Source: Aquitalea denitrificans
Lineage (GTDB): Bacteria > Pseudomonadota > Gammaproteobacteria > Burkholderiales > Chromobacteriaceae
DNA: 64,000 nt
NCBI RefSeq assembly: GCF_009856625.1
Contig: NZ_CP047241.1
Location: 4,402,001 to 4,466,000 of the forward strand
Reading direction: 5' to 3'
Shown: piece after piece, positions 56,270-64,000 of the stretch
Layout of the letters: every line of letters begins with the position of its first letter
Numbering within the stretch: the stretch's first letter is position 1
Notes under the pieces: generated by a model
The model's database searches: none
Told to the model about the DNA's origin: nothing
Seen by the model: the letters and a program-made list of their open reading frames with translations, nothing else
Made by a program: the position numbers and the translations under genes

Positions 56270-57286
56270 TCAGACGTGCAGTTGCACGATCTTGAGCGGA
56301 TGCTGGCCATCCTGGCTGGGGAAGTCTTGTTCCGGGGTGATCCACTCCACCGCCTGAATGGGGCGGCCGGCTTTTTCAGCACTGCGCTTGAGCGCTTCCA
56401 GCCATGCTTCGCCATCCACCTGGGCCACATTATTGCAGCAGATCAGCACCCCGCCCGGCGCGGTGCACAGCAGGGCCGGCTTGAACAGGGCCTGGTAGTC
56501 GTTGATCAGGTCGACCACGCCAAACGGGCTCTTGGCGTAGCGTGGCGGGTCGAGGAAGACCACATCGAACTGGCGCGCTTCCAGCGTGGGGAAGGGGGGC
56601 ATTTTCTTGCCACGCACCATCTTGGGCTGGCCGATGCCGGACAACTGGCGCAGGGCGGCAAAGGCATCGCTCTGCACGCAGCGCGGACGGGTGGTCAGGC
56701 TGTTGAGCTTGGCATTGGCACGGCCCACCGCCAGGCTGGATTCCGCAAAATCCACATTCATCACGAAGCTGGCACCGCCCTTGGCGGCCGCCAGGCCCAC
56801 GCCGCAGGTATAGGCAAACAGGTTGAGCACGCTCTTGCCTTCGGCCAACTGCATCACGCGGCGGCGACCGGCGCGCAGGTCGAGGAACAGCCACGGGTCC
56901 TGGCCGCTGTGGCGGGCGCGGATGTGGTAGCGGATGCCCAGTTCGTGTGCCACGCGGTTTTCTTCGGCTACGGCCTGTTCGGCCAGACTCAGCGTGTTGC
57001 TGATGCGCGAGTTGGCATTGCTGCGGTCGTTGTAGACCAATTGCAGCTCGGGCAGGCTGGCGGCGTAGAACTGACGGATTTCTGCCAGCTCTTCATCGCT
57101 CAGCGGCTGATGGAAGCTCTGCACCAGCAGCAAATCGCCATAGCGGTCTATGGTCAGGCCGGATACCCCTTCCACACTGCCATGGAACAGGCGGTAGCTA
57201 TTGGTATCTTCTGCCAGCAGGCGGCTGACTAGCTCGCTGCGGCGATCGGCGGCGGCTTGCAGCAGGGTGCTCAGGGTGTGGGACAT
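56270..57286 (-). CDS. RlmI/RlmK-type SAM-dependent methyltransferase
   Basis: Class I methyltransferase of 338 residues, similar to the large-subunit rRNA m5C methyltransferase group. Seen: 'LFHGSVEGVSGLTIDRYGDL' (EEHEE-like region), SAM motif I 'VLNLFAYTCGVGLAAAKGGA', 'SDAFAALRQL' and the catalytic 'VFLDPPRYAKSPFGVVDL'. An N-terminal PUA domain, usual in RlmI, is not apparent. The ATG at 57286 is used; the longer frame to 57343 is unsupported. RNA target is inferred from family. Confidence 0.82.
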   Translation of the reverse strand: MSHTLSTLLQAAADRRSELVSRLLAEDTNSYRLFHGSVEGVSGLTIDRYGDLLLVQSFHQPLSDEELAEIRQFYAASLPELQLVYNDRSNANSRISNTLSLAEQAVAEENRVAHELGIRYHIRARHSGQDPWLFLDLRAGRRRVMQLAEGKSVLNLFAYTCGVGLAAAKGGASFVMNVDFAESSLAVGRANAKLNSLTTRPRCVQSDAFAALRQLSGIGQPKMVRGKKMPPFPTLEARQFDVVFLDPPRYAKSPFGVVDLINDYQALFKPALLCTAPGGVLICCNNVAQVDGEAWLEALKRSAEKAGRPIQAVEWITPEQDFPSQDGQHPLKIVQLHV

Positions 57287-57501
57287 GAGGGGCTTTCTTT
57301 CTGGAATGGGTGCAATTGTAAGCCCTGCGGCAGCAGGCCTCAAAATAAAGCCACTGGCGGTGTGCGGGTGTGACCCCGGCAGGGCAAGGCCCCGATTGTG
57401 TTAGCAATTTTTAAGCATGGAGTGTAGCACTCGCGTTTCAGCCGCCCTGCCGTTAGGCTTGAACTCTTTGTCATGGCCAGTACGGCCTTTTTTCTGCTTC
57501 C

Positions 57502-58722
57502 ATGAACGACGCTTCTGCTTCTTTGCGGCATTGCCGCCCTTTCTGGCATTTCTGGTTGGCGCGGGTACTGCTGACTGCGGGTTTTCAAATTCTTACTGTC
57601 GCCATTGGCTGGCAGGTGTATGCGCTGACCGGCAGCGCCATGGATCTGGGGCTGGTGGGACTGTTGCAGTTTCTGCCGCGGGTGTTGCTGGTGCTGGTGA
57701 CCGGCGCGGTATCCGACCGTTTCGACCGGCGTCGGGTGGTAGCTGTCAGCCTGGCGATCCAGGCCGTGGCGGCAACGGTGCTGCTGCTGGGTAATCTGGG
57801 CCTGGGCTGGCAGGTCAGCCGCGGACTGATTTTTGCGCTCTCCGTGGTAGTGGGCTGCTGCCGCGCCTTTGACATGCCGGCCATGCAATCGCTGCTGCCT
57901 AATATCGTGCCACCGCGCTTGCTGGGGCAGGCTATCGCCATGGCGGCTTCGGCCAATGAGGCGGCCACCATCATCGCCCCCGCACTGGGCGGCTTCCTGT
58001 ATGCACTGGGTGCCGAGTTGACCTACGGGCTGTCTGCCGCCAGTTTCCTGGGCTGCCTGCTCCTGGTCAGCCTGCTGCCTTCCAGCCGGGTGCTGCCCAC
58101 CGGCCAGCGCGTGTCGCTGGATTCCCTGCTGATGGGGGTGCGTTTCATCCGTAGCCGGCCCGATATCCTGGGGGCAATTTCGCTGGACCTGTTTGCCGTG
58201 CTGCTGGGTGGGGCCACCGCCCTGCTGCCGATTTTTGCCCGCGACATCCTGCATACCGGACCGTGGGGCCTGGGTCTGCTGCGCTCGGCACCGGCAGCCG
58301 GGGCTTTGCTGATGTCTGCCTGGCTGATGCGCCACCCCATCCGGCGGCGCTCTGGCCACATCATGTTTGCTGCGGTGGCGGTGTTTGGCATCGCCACCAT
58401 CCTGTTCGGCCTGTCCAGCAGCTTCCCCTTGTCCTTGCTGGCACTGATGCTGTTGGGGTCGGCTGATGTCATCAGCGTGGTGATCCGCGGCACGCTGGTG
58501 CAGCTGGAAACACCGGACGACATGCGCGGGCGGGTTAATTCGGTGAACTCGTTGTTCATCGGTGCCTCCAACCAGCTTGGTGAATTCGAGTCCGGTGTGA
58601 CAGCGGCCTGGCTGGGTGCGGTTCCGGCCGTGGTGCTGGGTGGTGCGGGAACCTTGCTGGTGGTGGTGCTGTGGATGCGCTGGTTTCCACAACTGGCACA
58701 GCGCGACCAGCTGGTACCCTGA
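57502..58722 (+). CDS. MFS transporter (EntS-like)
   Basis: Twelve-helix major facilitator of 406 residues. The motif-A-like 'GAVSDRFDRRRVVAVSLAIQ' lies between helices 2 and 3, and 'SADVISVVIRGTLVQLETPD' is typical of the MFS-3/EntS group. Usually exports siderophores or drugs; no siderophore genes are nearby. Ribosome site weak. Single gene. Confidence 0.87.
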   Translation: MNDASASLRHCRPFWHFWLARVLLTAGFQILTVAIGWQVYALTGSAMDLGLVGLLQFLPRVLLVLVTGAVSDRFDRRRVVAVSLAIQAVAATVLLLGNLGLGWQVSRGLIFALSVVVGCCRAFDMPAMQSLLPNIVPPRLLGQAIAMAASANEAATIIAPALGGFLYALGAELTYGLSAASFLGCLLLVSLLPSSRVLPTGQRVSLDSLLMGVRFIRSRPDILGAISLDLFAVLLGGATALLPIFARDILHTGPWGLGLLRSAPAAGALLMSAWLMRHPIRRRSGHIMFAAVAVFGIATILFGLSSSFPLSLLALMLLGSADVISVVIRGTLVQLETPDDMRGRVNSVNSLFIGASNQLGEFESGVTAAWLGAVPAVVLGGAGTLLVVVLWMRWFPQLAQRDQLVP

Positions 58723-58808
58723 CGCGTGCCGCGCATGCTGGCATCATTCATGACTTTGGTATATTAATGTCGGCCTGATGCCTTATCCGCCCGACTCAGG
58801 AGAGTGCC

Positions 58809-59774
58809 ATGCATGCTGTCAGCCCCAAGCTGACCGACTGGTTGTTGCAGCTGAACCAGCTTATCCGCCGTTTGCAGGAAAGCGGCTACAAACCTACCGC
58901 CATTGGTGCCCGCGAGGCCCTGGCCAATGTCACCCGCACGCTGGTAAGCCCCGGCCCGGACATTGCATGGGTGAATGATGAAATCGTCCATGGCCGCGAT
59001 TACAGCGTGCCGGTGCGCATTTATCACCCGGCCCCGGATGAGGCGCGGCCCGTGCTGCTGTTCCTGCACGGTGGTGGCCATACCGCTGGCAGCGTCAGTG
59101 TGTACGACCCCATCAGCCGACGCTTGGCGGCGGCTACCGGCCATGTGGTGGTGGTGCCGGAATACCGGCTGGCGCCGGAGAACCCCTATCCGGCGGCATT
59201 GCATGATGTCTATGCGGTGGCGCGTGGTGTGTTTGCCGCACTGGATGCCCGCGGCCTGCCTTTTGTGCGGCAACTGGTATTGGCCGGTGACTCGGCTGGT
59301 GCTGCGCTGGCCGCTACGGTAAGCGCGCGGGCCCAGCATGACACGGCCTTGCAGATTGCCGCCCAGGTGCTGATTTACCCCAGTCTGGACTACAGCATGA
59401 GCCTGCCGTCGATTACCGAAAATGGTGAAGGCTATTTCCTTAACAGCGATCGCATTGCCTGGTATTTCGACAATTATTTCCAGCGTGGTGAAGACCGGCT
59501 GGCAGCATCCCCGCTGCAGATGGCCGTAACGCCGCGCATGCCGGCCACGCTGGTGGTGTCAGCCGGCTTCGACCCGCTACGGGACGAGGCGCTGCGCTAT
59601 CTGGATAAACTGCAGACCGCCGGTGTGGTCTGCGAGCATCTGCATTTTGCCGATCTGGTACATGCCTTTCTCAATATGGAGCAGCTGGTAGCCGAGGAGT
59701 GTGCCCAGACTTACCGCCACATCGCCGGTTTTCTTGAACAGCAACGGGCTCGGGTAGCAGTGACCCAGCCTTGA
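58809..59774 (+). CDS. Hormone-sensitive-lipase-family esterase
   Basis: Alpha/beta hydrolase of 321 residues. Oxyanion-hole 'LHGGGH' (87-91), nucleophile Ser162 in 'AGDSAGAALAAT', acid near Asp255/Asp259 ('SAGFDPLRDE') and catalytic His285 ('LVHAFLNM'). AGGAG lies six bases before the ATG. It hydrolyses short acyl esters by family analogy; no signal peptide, so cytoplasmic. It follows the MFS gene by 86 bases. Confidence 0.9.
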   Translation: MHAVSPKLTDWLLQLNQLIRRLQESGYKPTAIGAREALANVTRTLVSPGPDIAWVNDEIVHGRDYSVPVRIYHPAPDEARPVLLFLHGGGHTAGSVSVYDPISRRLAAATGHVVVVPEYRLAPENPYPAALHDVYAVARGVFAALDARGLPFVRQLVLAGDSAGAALAATVSARAQHDTALQIAAQVLIYPSLDYSMSLPSITENGEGYFLNSDRIAWYFDNYFQRGEDRLAASPLQMAVTPRMPATLVVSAGFDPLRDEALRYLDKLQTAGVVCEHLHFADLVHAFLNMEQLVAEECAQTYRHIAGFLEQQRARVAVTQP

Positions 59775-59813
59775 GCCAGCAGATGCATGCCGATGGGACG
59801 GCATGCTGTGTGT

Positions 59814-60311
59814 TCAGGCTGGTTTTAGTTCGCGCAGCGTCAGCCACAGCCGGGTGTCGAACTCCAGTTGGTGATAGTGCGGCTCCATATGGCAGCACAG
59901 CTGGTAGAAGGCCTTGTCGTGGTTTTTTTCGCGCAAATGCGCCATCTCATGCACCACGATCATGCGCAAAAACGGCTCTGGCGCGTCACGGAACAGGCTG
60001 GCAATGCGGATTTCATGCTTGGCCTTGAGCTTGCCGCCTTGTACGCGGGAAACCTGGGTGTTGGTGCCCAGCGTGCCTTTTACCGGATGTTGCTGGCTGT
60101 CGAACAGCACCTTGGTGGGGGCGGGGGCATTTTTCAGATAGCGCTGCTTGAGTGCGCCGACATACTGATACAGCGCATTATCGTTCTGCACCTGATGTGA
60201 ATCGGGGTAGCGGCTGGCCAGCCAGTCGCCCAGGCTGCCGTCGTCGAGACGGGCCTGGACCTGGGACAGCAGGCTTGGCGGATAGTGCAGCAGGTATTTG
60301 AGGGCAGACAT
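59814..60311 (-). CDS. YgjP-like (DUF45/WLM-type) metalloprotein
   Basis: Protein of 165 residues carrying a zinc-protease-like motif His121-Glu122-x-x-His125 ('IVVHEMAHLREKNHDKAFYQ') with an additional His131, as in the YgjP/M48-related DUF45 family. Upstream 'GKLKAKHEIRIASLF' resembles the strand before the helix. It is shorter than typical YgjP (about 230 residues), with a less conserved N-terminus. Proteolytic activity is unproven. The GNAT gene lies upstream on the same strand, 42 bases away. Confidence 0.8.
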   Translation of the reverse strand: MSALKYLLHYPPSLLSQVQARLDDGSLGDWLASRYPDSHQVQNDNALYQYVGALKQRYLKNAPAPTKVLFDSQQHPVKGTLGTNTQVSRVQGGKLKAKHEIRIASLFRDAPEPFLRMIVVHEMAHLREKNHDKAFYQLCCHMEPHYHQLEFDTRLWLTLRELKPA

Positions 60312-60353
60312 GCCGCCAGTGTAGCAAAGCCCTGCCAGGTACGGGCTGCCGGA

Positions 60354-60896
60354 TCAGACGGCTGTGTTGCCGCTGGCCAGCTGCGCCGGCTGCTTCCAGC
60401 GATAGCACAGCGCAACGGCCTTGCTGCCGTCCGGTGCCAGCACGTTTTCCCGGTCCACCATTTCACCACCCATGCGGTTATAAAAGCGGCGCGCGTCGCT
60501 ATTGGCCTCGTAAACCCACAGGTGCATCGGCGTGCCGGTCTGCAGCCGGTCTGCCTGTGCTGCCGCCGCCTGCAGCAGGGTGCGGCCTACGCCACGGCCC
60601 TGCTGACCCGGCAGTACATGCAGATTGTCCAGCAACAGCCCGCGCTCACTTTCGCCATCGGGCAGCAGGCAGACAAACCCCACCGGCTCGCCCTCCCACA
60701 AGGCCAGCAATACCCACAGGTGATTGTCGTAATGAAAACGGCGTGTCCACATGGTGTGGCGCTCGGTGGGAGCAACGTGGTCCAGGTAGTCGTCGGAGAG
60801 GATGCGGCGGTAGCTGTGTTGCCAGCTTTCGGTGTGCAGCCGGGCAATCAGGCCGGCATCGTCAAAGGTGGCCGGGCGCAGGGTCAGCGAAGTCAT
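60354..60896 (-). CDS. GNAT-family N-acetyltransferase
   Basis: Acyltransferase of 180 residues. Acetyl-CoA-binding motif A is 'LLDNLHVLPGQQGRGVGRTL', followed by 'LWVYEANSDARRFYNRMGGE' (motif B). 'LRPATFDDAGLIARLHTESW' at the N-terminus is typical. Substrate unknown. It may be co-transcribed with the YgjP-like gene. Confidence 0.88.
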   Translation of the reverse strand: MTSLTLRPATFDDAGLIARLHTESWQHSYRRILSDDYLDHVAPTERHTMWTRRFHYDNHLWVLLALWEGEPVGFVCLLPDGESERGLLLDNLHVLPGQQGRGVGRTLLQAAAAQADRLQTGTPMHLWVYEANSDARRFYNRMGGEMVDRENVLAPDGSKAVALCYRWKQPAQLASGNTAV

Positions 60897-60971
60897 GGAG
60901 CGTGTCAGAGGGGTGTGGATCTTGGAATTTTACGACAGACAGATGACATTAAGGTTCGGTTTACACACAAA

Positions 60972-61415
60972 TTAACGTGGCTGGCGCAAGGTTTGCTGGC
61001 TGATGGGAGTGGACAGGATGATGGAGGTACGGGTTTCGCCCAGATGGTTTACACGTGCCACCAGCGCCTCCAGATGGGCCACATCGCGCGCCAGCAAGCG
61101 GAACAGGTAGGAATCCGCCCCGGTGACATGGTGGCATTCCATGACTTCCGGCATGGCCGACAAGATGTCCAGCAGCTTTTTCTTGTAGGGCTGGGCCACG
61201 GTAATACCTACCATGGCCGATAGGGTATAGCCGGCCTTTTGTGGTGCCAGCCGGGCGTGGTAACCCTGGATCACGCCGGATTCTTCCAGCCGCTTCACCC
61301 GCTCGGATACCGCCGGCACCGACATTTCAACGGCGCGGGCCAGCTCGGTTAGTGACAGCCGTGCATCCTGCTGCAGGCATTCAAGAATTTTCCAGGCCTT
61401 GCCATCAATTTCCAT
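60972..61415 (-). CDS. Lrp/AsnC-family regulator
   Basis: Regulator of 147 residues: HTH 'SLTELARAVEMSVPAVSERV' (about residues 21-40) and RAM domain ('VMECHHVTGADSYLFRLLAR'). Divergent from a LysE-type exporter with 132 bases between the start codons, an arrangement in which the regulator usually controls the exporter in response to amino acids. Confidence 0.9.
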   Translation of the reverse strand: MEIDGKAWKILECLQQDARLSLTELARAVEMSVPAVSERVKRLEESGVIQGYHARLAPQKAGYTLSAMVGITVAQPYKKKLLDILSAMPEVMECHHVTGADSYLFRLLARDVAHLEALVARVNHLGETRTSIILSTPISQQTLRQPR

Positions 61416-61547
61416 CGCTTGCGTCCTTTTCGGTAAAAAGCCGTTACTACCTTAATTTATCAGTTTCTACTGCGATCCTGCCTGAAAAATAGCATGTGTC
61501 TGCCACTGGCAAGCAGGCAGACTGATGTAATTGAAAGGAGAAATGCC

Positions 61548-62174
61548 ATGACACTGTTTACCTTGTATGGCCAGGCGCTGATTGTGGGGCTGGCCATTGC
61601 CGCGCCGGTTGGGCCAATTGGCTTGCTGTGCATTGACCGGACGCTGCGCCATGGGCCGTGGGCCGGCCTGGCCACCGGGCTGGGGGCGGCCACTGCAGAT
61701 GGCTTGTATGCCAGCCTTGGTGCGCTGGGCCTGACGGTGCTGATCCGGCAGCTGACCGCGCTGGCAGTGCCGCTGGCACTGGCGGGTGGTGGCTTTTTGC
61801 TGTGGCAGGGGCTGGCCATGTTGCGTGCACCACAGGGAGAGCCTGCCATGGCCAGTGCCAGGCCAGCTTCCGGCTTGGCGGCGGCGTATGGGTCGGCACT
61901 GGGGCTGACGCTGGGCAACCCCATGACTATCTTGTCCTTTGTCGCCATTTTTTCCGGTTTGACCGGACAGACCGTCAGCAGCGGTAACGAAGCCATGGTC
62001 ATGGTGGCAGGCATCGTGTCGGGCTCGGCATTGTGGTGGTGTGTGTTGGCTTTTGGCATCGGGCAGCTGCTGCGGCGGGCGGGGGCTGGTGCGAGGCGAT
62101 TGCTGGACCTTGGCTGCGGCCTGCTGCTGCTTGGCATGGGCGGCTGGATGTGGTGGCAGGCACTGCGGGGGTGA
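61548..62174 (+). CDS. LysE/RhtB-family amino-acid exporter
   Basis: Membrane exporter of 208 residues with six hydrophobic segments and the family start 'VGLAIAAPVGPIGLLCIDRT'. 'ALGLTLGNPMTILSFVAIF' is the second conserved block. The ATG at 61548 has AAAGGAG about seven bases upstream. Likely controlled by the divergent Lrp-type regulator. Confidence 0.9.
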   Translation: MTLFTLYGQALIVGLAIAAPVGPIGLLCIDRTLRHGPWAGLATGLGAATADGLYASLGALGLTVLIRQLTALAVPLALAGGGFLLWQGLAMLRAPQGEPAMASARPASGLAAAYGSALGLTLGNPMTILSFVAIFSGLTGQTVSSGNEAMVMVAGIVSGSALWWCVLAFGIGQLLRRAGAGARRLLDLGCGLLLLGMGGWMWWQALRG

Positions 62175-62270
62175 GTGGCAGACTGGTTCTGTCATTCGTG
62201 ATGAAAGTGGATCTGTGATGGAGCCAAATGTGTGTTGATAATGGGCCACTTACTGAGTGGAGAAACTGCC

Positions 62271-62702
62271 ATGTCTACCTTGCGTCTACCCTATGTCGAA
62301 TTGTCGGCTCCGGCCCTGCAACACCTGCGTGCCATCAAGCAACAACTGGCGGAAAGCCCGCTGGGGCGTAATCTGGTGGAGCTGGTTTACCTGCGGGTTT
62401 CGCAAATCAATGGCTGTGCATTTTGCCTCGACATGCACAGCCGGGCGCTGCGCAGCGGTGGCGAAACCCCGACGCGGCTGGACACCCTGGCCGGCTGGCG
62501 GCTAAGCCCGCACTTCAGTGCGCGGGAGAGGGCCGCCCTGGCCTGGGCCGAGTCGGTCACGCTGATTGCCACCACGCAGGCCGATGACGCGGCCTATACC
62601 CCGTTGCTGGAGCACTTCAATGCCCAGGAAATCTGCGACCTGACCATGGCTATTGCCAGCATGAATGCACTGAACCGGCTGGCCATTGCCATGCGCCAGT
62701 AG
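62271..62702 (+). CDS. AhpD-like carboxymuconolactone decarboxylase family protein
   Basis: Protein of 143 residues with the AhpD-type active-site pair Cys49-x-x-Cys52 and His56 ('INGCAFCLDMHSRALR'). Such proteins act in peroxide detoxification or as thiol oxidoreductases. GGAG lies eight bases before the ATG at 62271. It lies 57 bases upstream of the PaiB-like gene. Confidence 0.88.
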   Translation: MSTLRLPYVELSAPALQHLRAIKQQLAESPLGRNLVELVYLRVSQINGCAFCLDMHSRALRSGGETPTRLDTLAGWRLSPHFSARERAALAWAESVTLIATTQADDAAYTPLLEHFNAQEICDLTMAIASMNALNRLAIAMRQ

Positions 62703-62759
62703 CGGCGGTGTGTGTTGCCTGGATCTGCCCTTGATCAATTGTGTTGATGGAGTATTGCG

Positions 62760-63359
62760 ATGAGCCTGTATTGCCCATCTGCTTTTCGTGCCGAGGCTGA
62801 GTATGCCGCACGCGTGATGGCGGATAATCCGCTGGCCACCCTGATGACCCCGGCCGGAGACGAACCGTGGATCAGCCATGTGGTGTTGTTGCCCGACCCG
62901 CACCACCCTGATTGCCTGTTGGGGCATCTGGCACGCGCCAATCCGCATGCCGAAGTGTTGTTTGCACAAGACAGCGTGGCGGTGTTTGCCGGTGTGCATG
63001 GCTATGTGTCGCCGCGCTGGTATGTGTCGGATGGCATGGTGCCTACCTGGAATTACCGCGTGGCACATGCGCATGGCCGGGCAGAGCCGGTGGAGGGCGC
63101 GCAGCTGGGTGCGCTGTTACAGCAGCTGGCCAGTCATTTTGAAGGCCCGGATGGCTGGAGTACCGATGCCATGCCGCCAGCGGCGATGACCGCCATGCAG
63201 CGCGGGATTGTGGGCTTTCGCTTGCGGGTGAGCCGCTGGGATGTAAAGGCCAAGCTGAGCCAGAACCGACTGCCGCAAGACCGGCTGGGCGTAATCAGCA
63301 TGCTGGAAGAGGGCGACGCGGCAGCACGCCAGCTGGCCGCCGCCATGCCCAGGCCCTGA
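62760..63359 (+). CDS. PaiB-type FMN-binding protein
   Basis: Protein of 199 residues matching the FMN-binding split-barrel family named after Bacillus PaiB, a negative transcription regulator: 'NPLATLMTPAGDEPWISHVV', 'VFAGVHGYVSPRWYVSDGMV', 'VPTWNYRVAHAHGRAEPV' and 'IVGFRLRVSRWDVKAKLSQN' are present. GGAG precedes the ATG. PaiB is linked to polyamine acetyltransferase PaiA in Bacillus, but no PaiA is adjacent here. Confidence 0.9.
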   Translation: MSLYCPSAFRAEAEYAARVMADNPLATLMTPAGDEPWISHVVLLPDPHHPDCLLGHLARANPHAEVLFAQDSVAVFAGVHGYVSPRWYVSDGMVPTWNYRVAHAHGRAEPVEGAQLGALLQQLASHFEGPDGWSTDAMPPAAMTAMQRGIVGFRLRVSRWDVKAKLSQNRLPQDRLGVISMLEEGDAAARQLAAAMPRP

Positions 63360-63371
63360 GCGTTTACCGTT

Positions 63372-63917
63372 TTAGTGGGGCACTTTCAGGGCTTCCACTT
63401 CCACCAGCACATTGCGGCTTTCATCAGCCAGCCACAGCTGGCCGTCCTGTATGGTGGCGGTCAGTTGCATGCCGCGCTGGCACAGCGAGGCCAGTTCGGC
63501 CTGGGTGGCGGTGCTGATGCGGTAGACACTCAGTTTGTCCAGCTTGGATAGCTTGTTTTCAATCTGCGGCCACCACACCTCGCTGGAGCGGCCACCGTAG
63601 GTGTACAGCACCACCTTGTCGGCCCGGCTGCAGGCTTTCTTCAGGCGTTTTTCGTCGGGTTCGCCCAGTTCGATCCACAACTCGATTTCCTCGCTGTAAT
63701 TCTTTTGCCACAGCTCGGCTTCGTCATCGGCGCTCAGGCCACGGGTGAAGCTGAGGGTTTCGCTGGCATTGAGTACAAAGGCAACCAGACGCACCATCAG
63801 ACGTTCTACTGTTTCCGAAGGATGTTGTGCCAGGGTCAGGTTGTGGCTGGCATAGTAGCCGCGGTCCATGTCGGAAATCGACAGGCCTGCTTTGTAAATG
63901 GTGGCGGTAAGGGCCAT
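63372..63917 (-). CDS. yaeQ: YaeQ family protein
   Basis: Protein of 181 residues with the YaeQ pattern throughout: 'ATIYKAGLSISDMDRGYYAS', 'HPSETVERLMVRLVAFVLNA', 'LWIELGEPDEKRLKKACSRA' and 'VYTYGGRSSEVWW'-like 'LYTYGGRSSEVWWPQIENK'. Its fold resembles PD-(D/E)XK nucleases; a transcription-antitermination role was proposed for homologues but is unsettled. Convergent with the PaiB-like gene, 12 bases apart. The last ~80 bases of the window upstream hold no further gene. Confidence 0.92.
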   Translation of the reverse strand: MALTATIYKAGLSISDMDRGYYASHNLTLAQHPSETVERLMVRLVAFVLNASETLSFTRGLSADDEAELWQKNYSEEIELWIELGEPDEKRLKKACSRADKVVLYTYGGRSSEVWWPQIENKLSKLDKLSVYRISTATQAELASLCQRGMQLTATIQDGQLWLADESRNVLVEVEALKVPH

Positions 63918-64000
63918 GGGTGGTTTCCGGTTTTTGATGTTTGCTGAAGTAGTGCCAAGGCAGGTGCCGGCAGGTCAAGACGGGGTGTCTGGGCTTATTG

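Overview
This window is most likely a chromosomal segment of a high-GC betaproteobacterium of the Neisseriales, probably Chromobacteriaceae (Aquitalea, Chromobacterium or Vogesella-like). That inference rests on the Neisseria-type lipoprotein trio at the left end, the GC-rich codon use and the gene families present. No database search was possible. No rRNA, tRNA, integrase, transposase or CRISPR array was seen. Three sites carry the perfect 14-bp core of the chromosomal parS sequence (near 2.9, 13.6 and 47.7 kb), which suggests the origin-proximal part of a chromosome.

Left part (0-17 kb), core metabolism. A CsgG-like / DUF4810 / DUF799 lipoprotein operon faces pyruvate kinase. Then comes a glycerol regulon: glpK-glpF, glpD and, 3.5 kb further on, the repressor glpR, with matching operator-like direct repeats before glpK and glpD. 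It is followed by an AraC regulator with a YddG-like exporter, a periplasmic peroxiredoxin, a tightly coupled mocR / FAD oxidoreductase / MOSC operon, and the benE transporter.

17-22 kb, the most unusual region. Three paralogous, AT-rich, two-domain fimbrial adhesin genes lie in tandem on the minus strand, each with the C-terminal signature of chaperone-usher subunits, but no chaperone or usher is present. Between them are copies of the benE 3' end plus its terminator, and a truncated copy of the pepP 5' end fused to a benE tail. These are scars of repeated tandem duplication of a benE-tail/adhesin/pepP-head unit. The adhesins differ strongly in the N-terminal (presumed receptor-binding) half, while the B and C pilin domains are almost identical, so the array looks like a locus that diversifies by recombination.

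22-35 kb. pepP, a CBS-domain protein, an Lrp/AsnC regulator divergent from a DMT exporter, a DUF2145 locus, then an AraC regulator upstream of a polyamine uptake operon (small ORF, potABCD) that ends in an acetylpolyamine amidohydrolase. At 34.8-37.1 kb is a small AT-rich island with an IPNS-like 2OG-Fe(II) oxygenase, a LysE exporter and a small membrane protein. The first and third are each interrupted by a single in-frame stop codon.

37-64 kb. FMN glutamate-synthase-like oxidoreductase, an OmpR/EnvZ-type two-component system beside three small secreted proteins (one made of three exact 40-residue four-cysteine repeats), an H-NOX/hybrid kinase nitric-oxide sensing pair, metH, a diguanylate cyclase, an ABC exporter, and a run of single housekeeping or accessory genes including a second Lrp/LysE divergent pair, PaiB and YaeQ.
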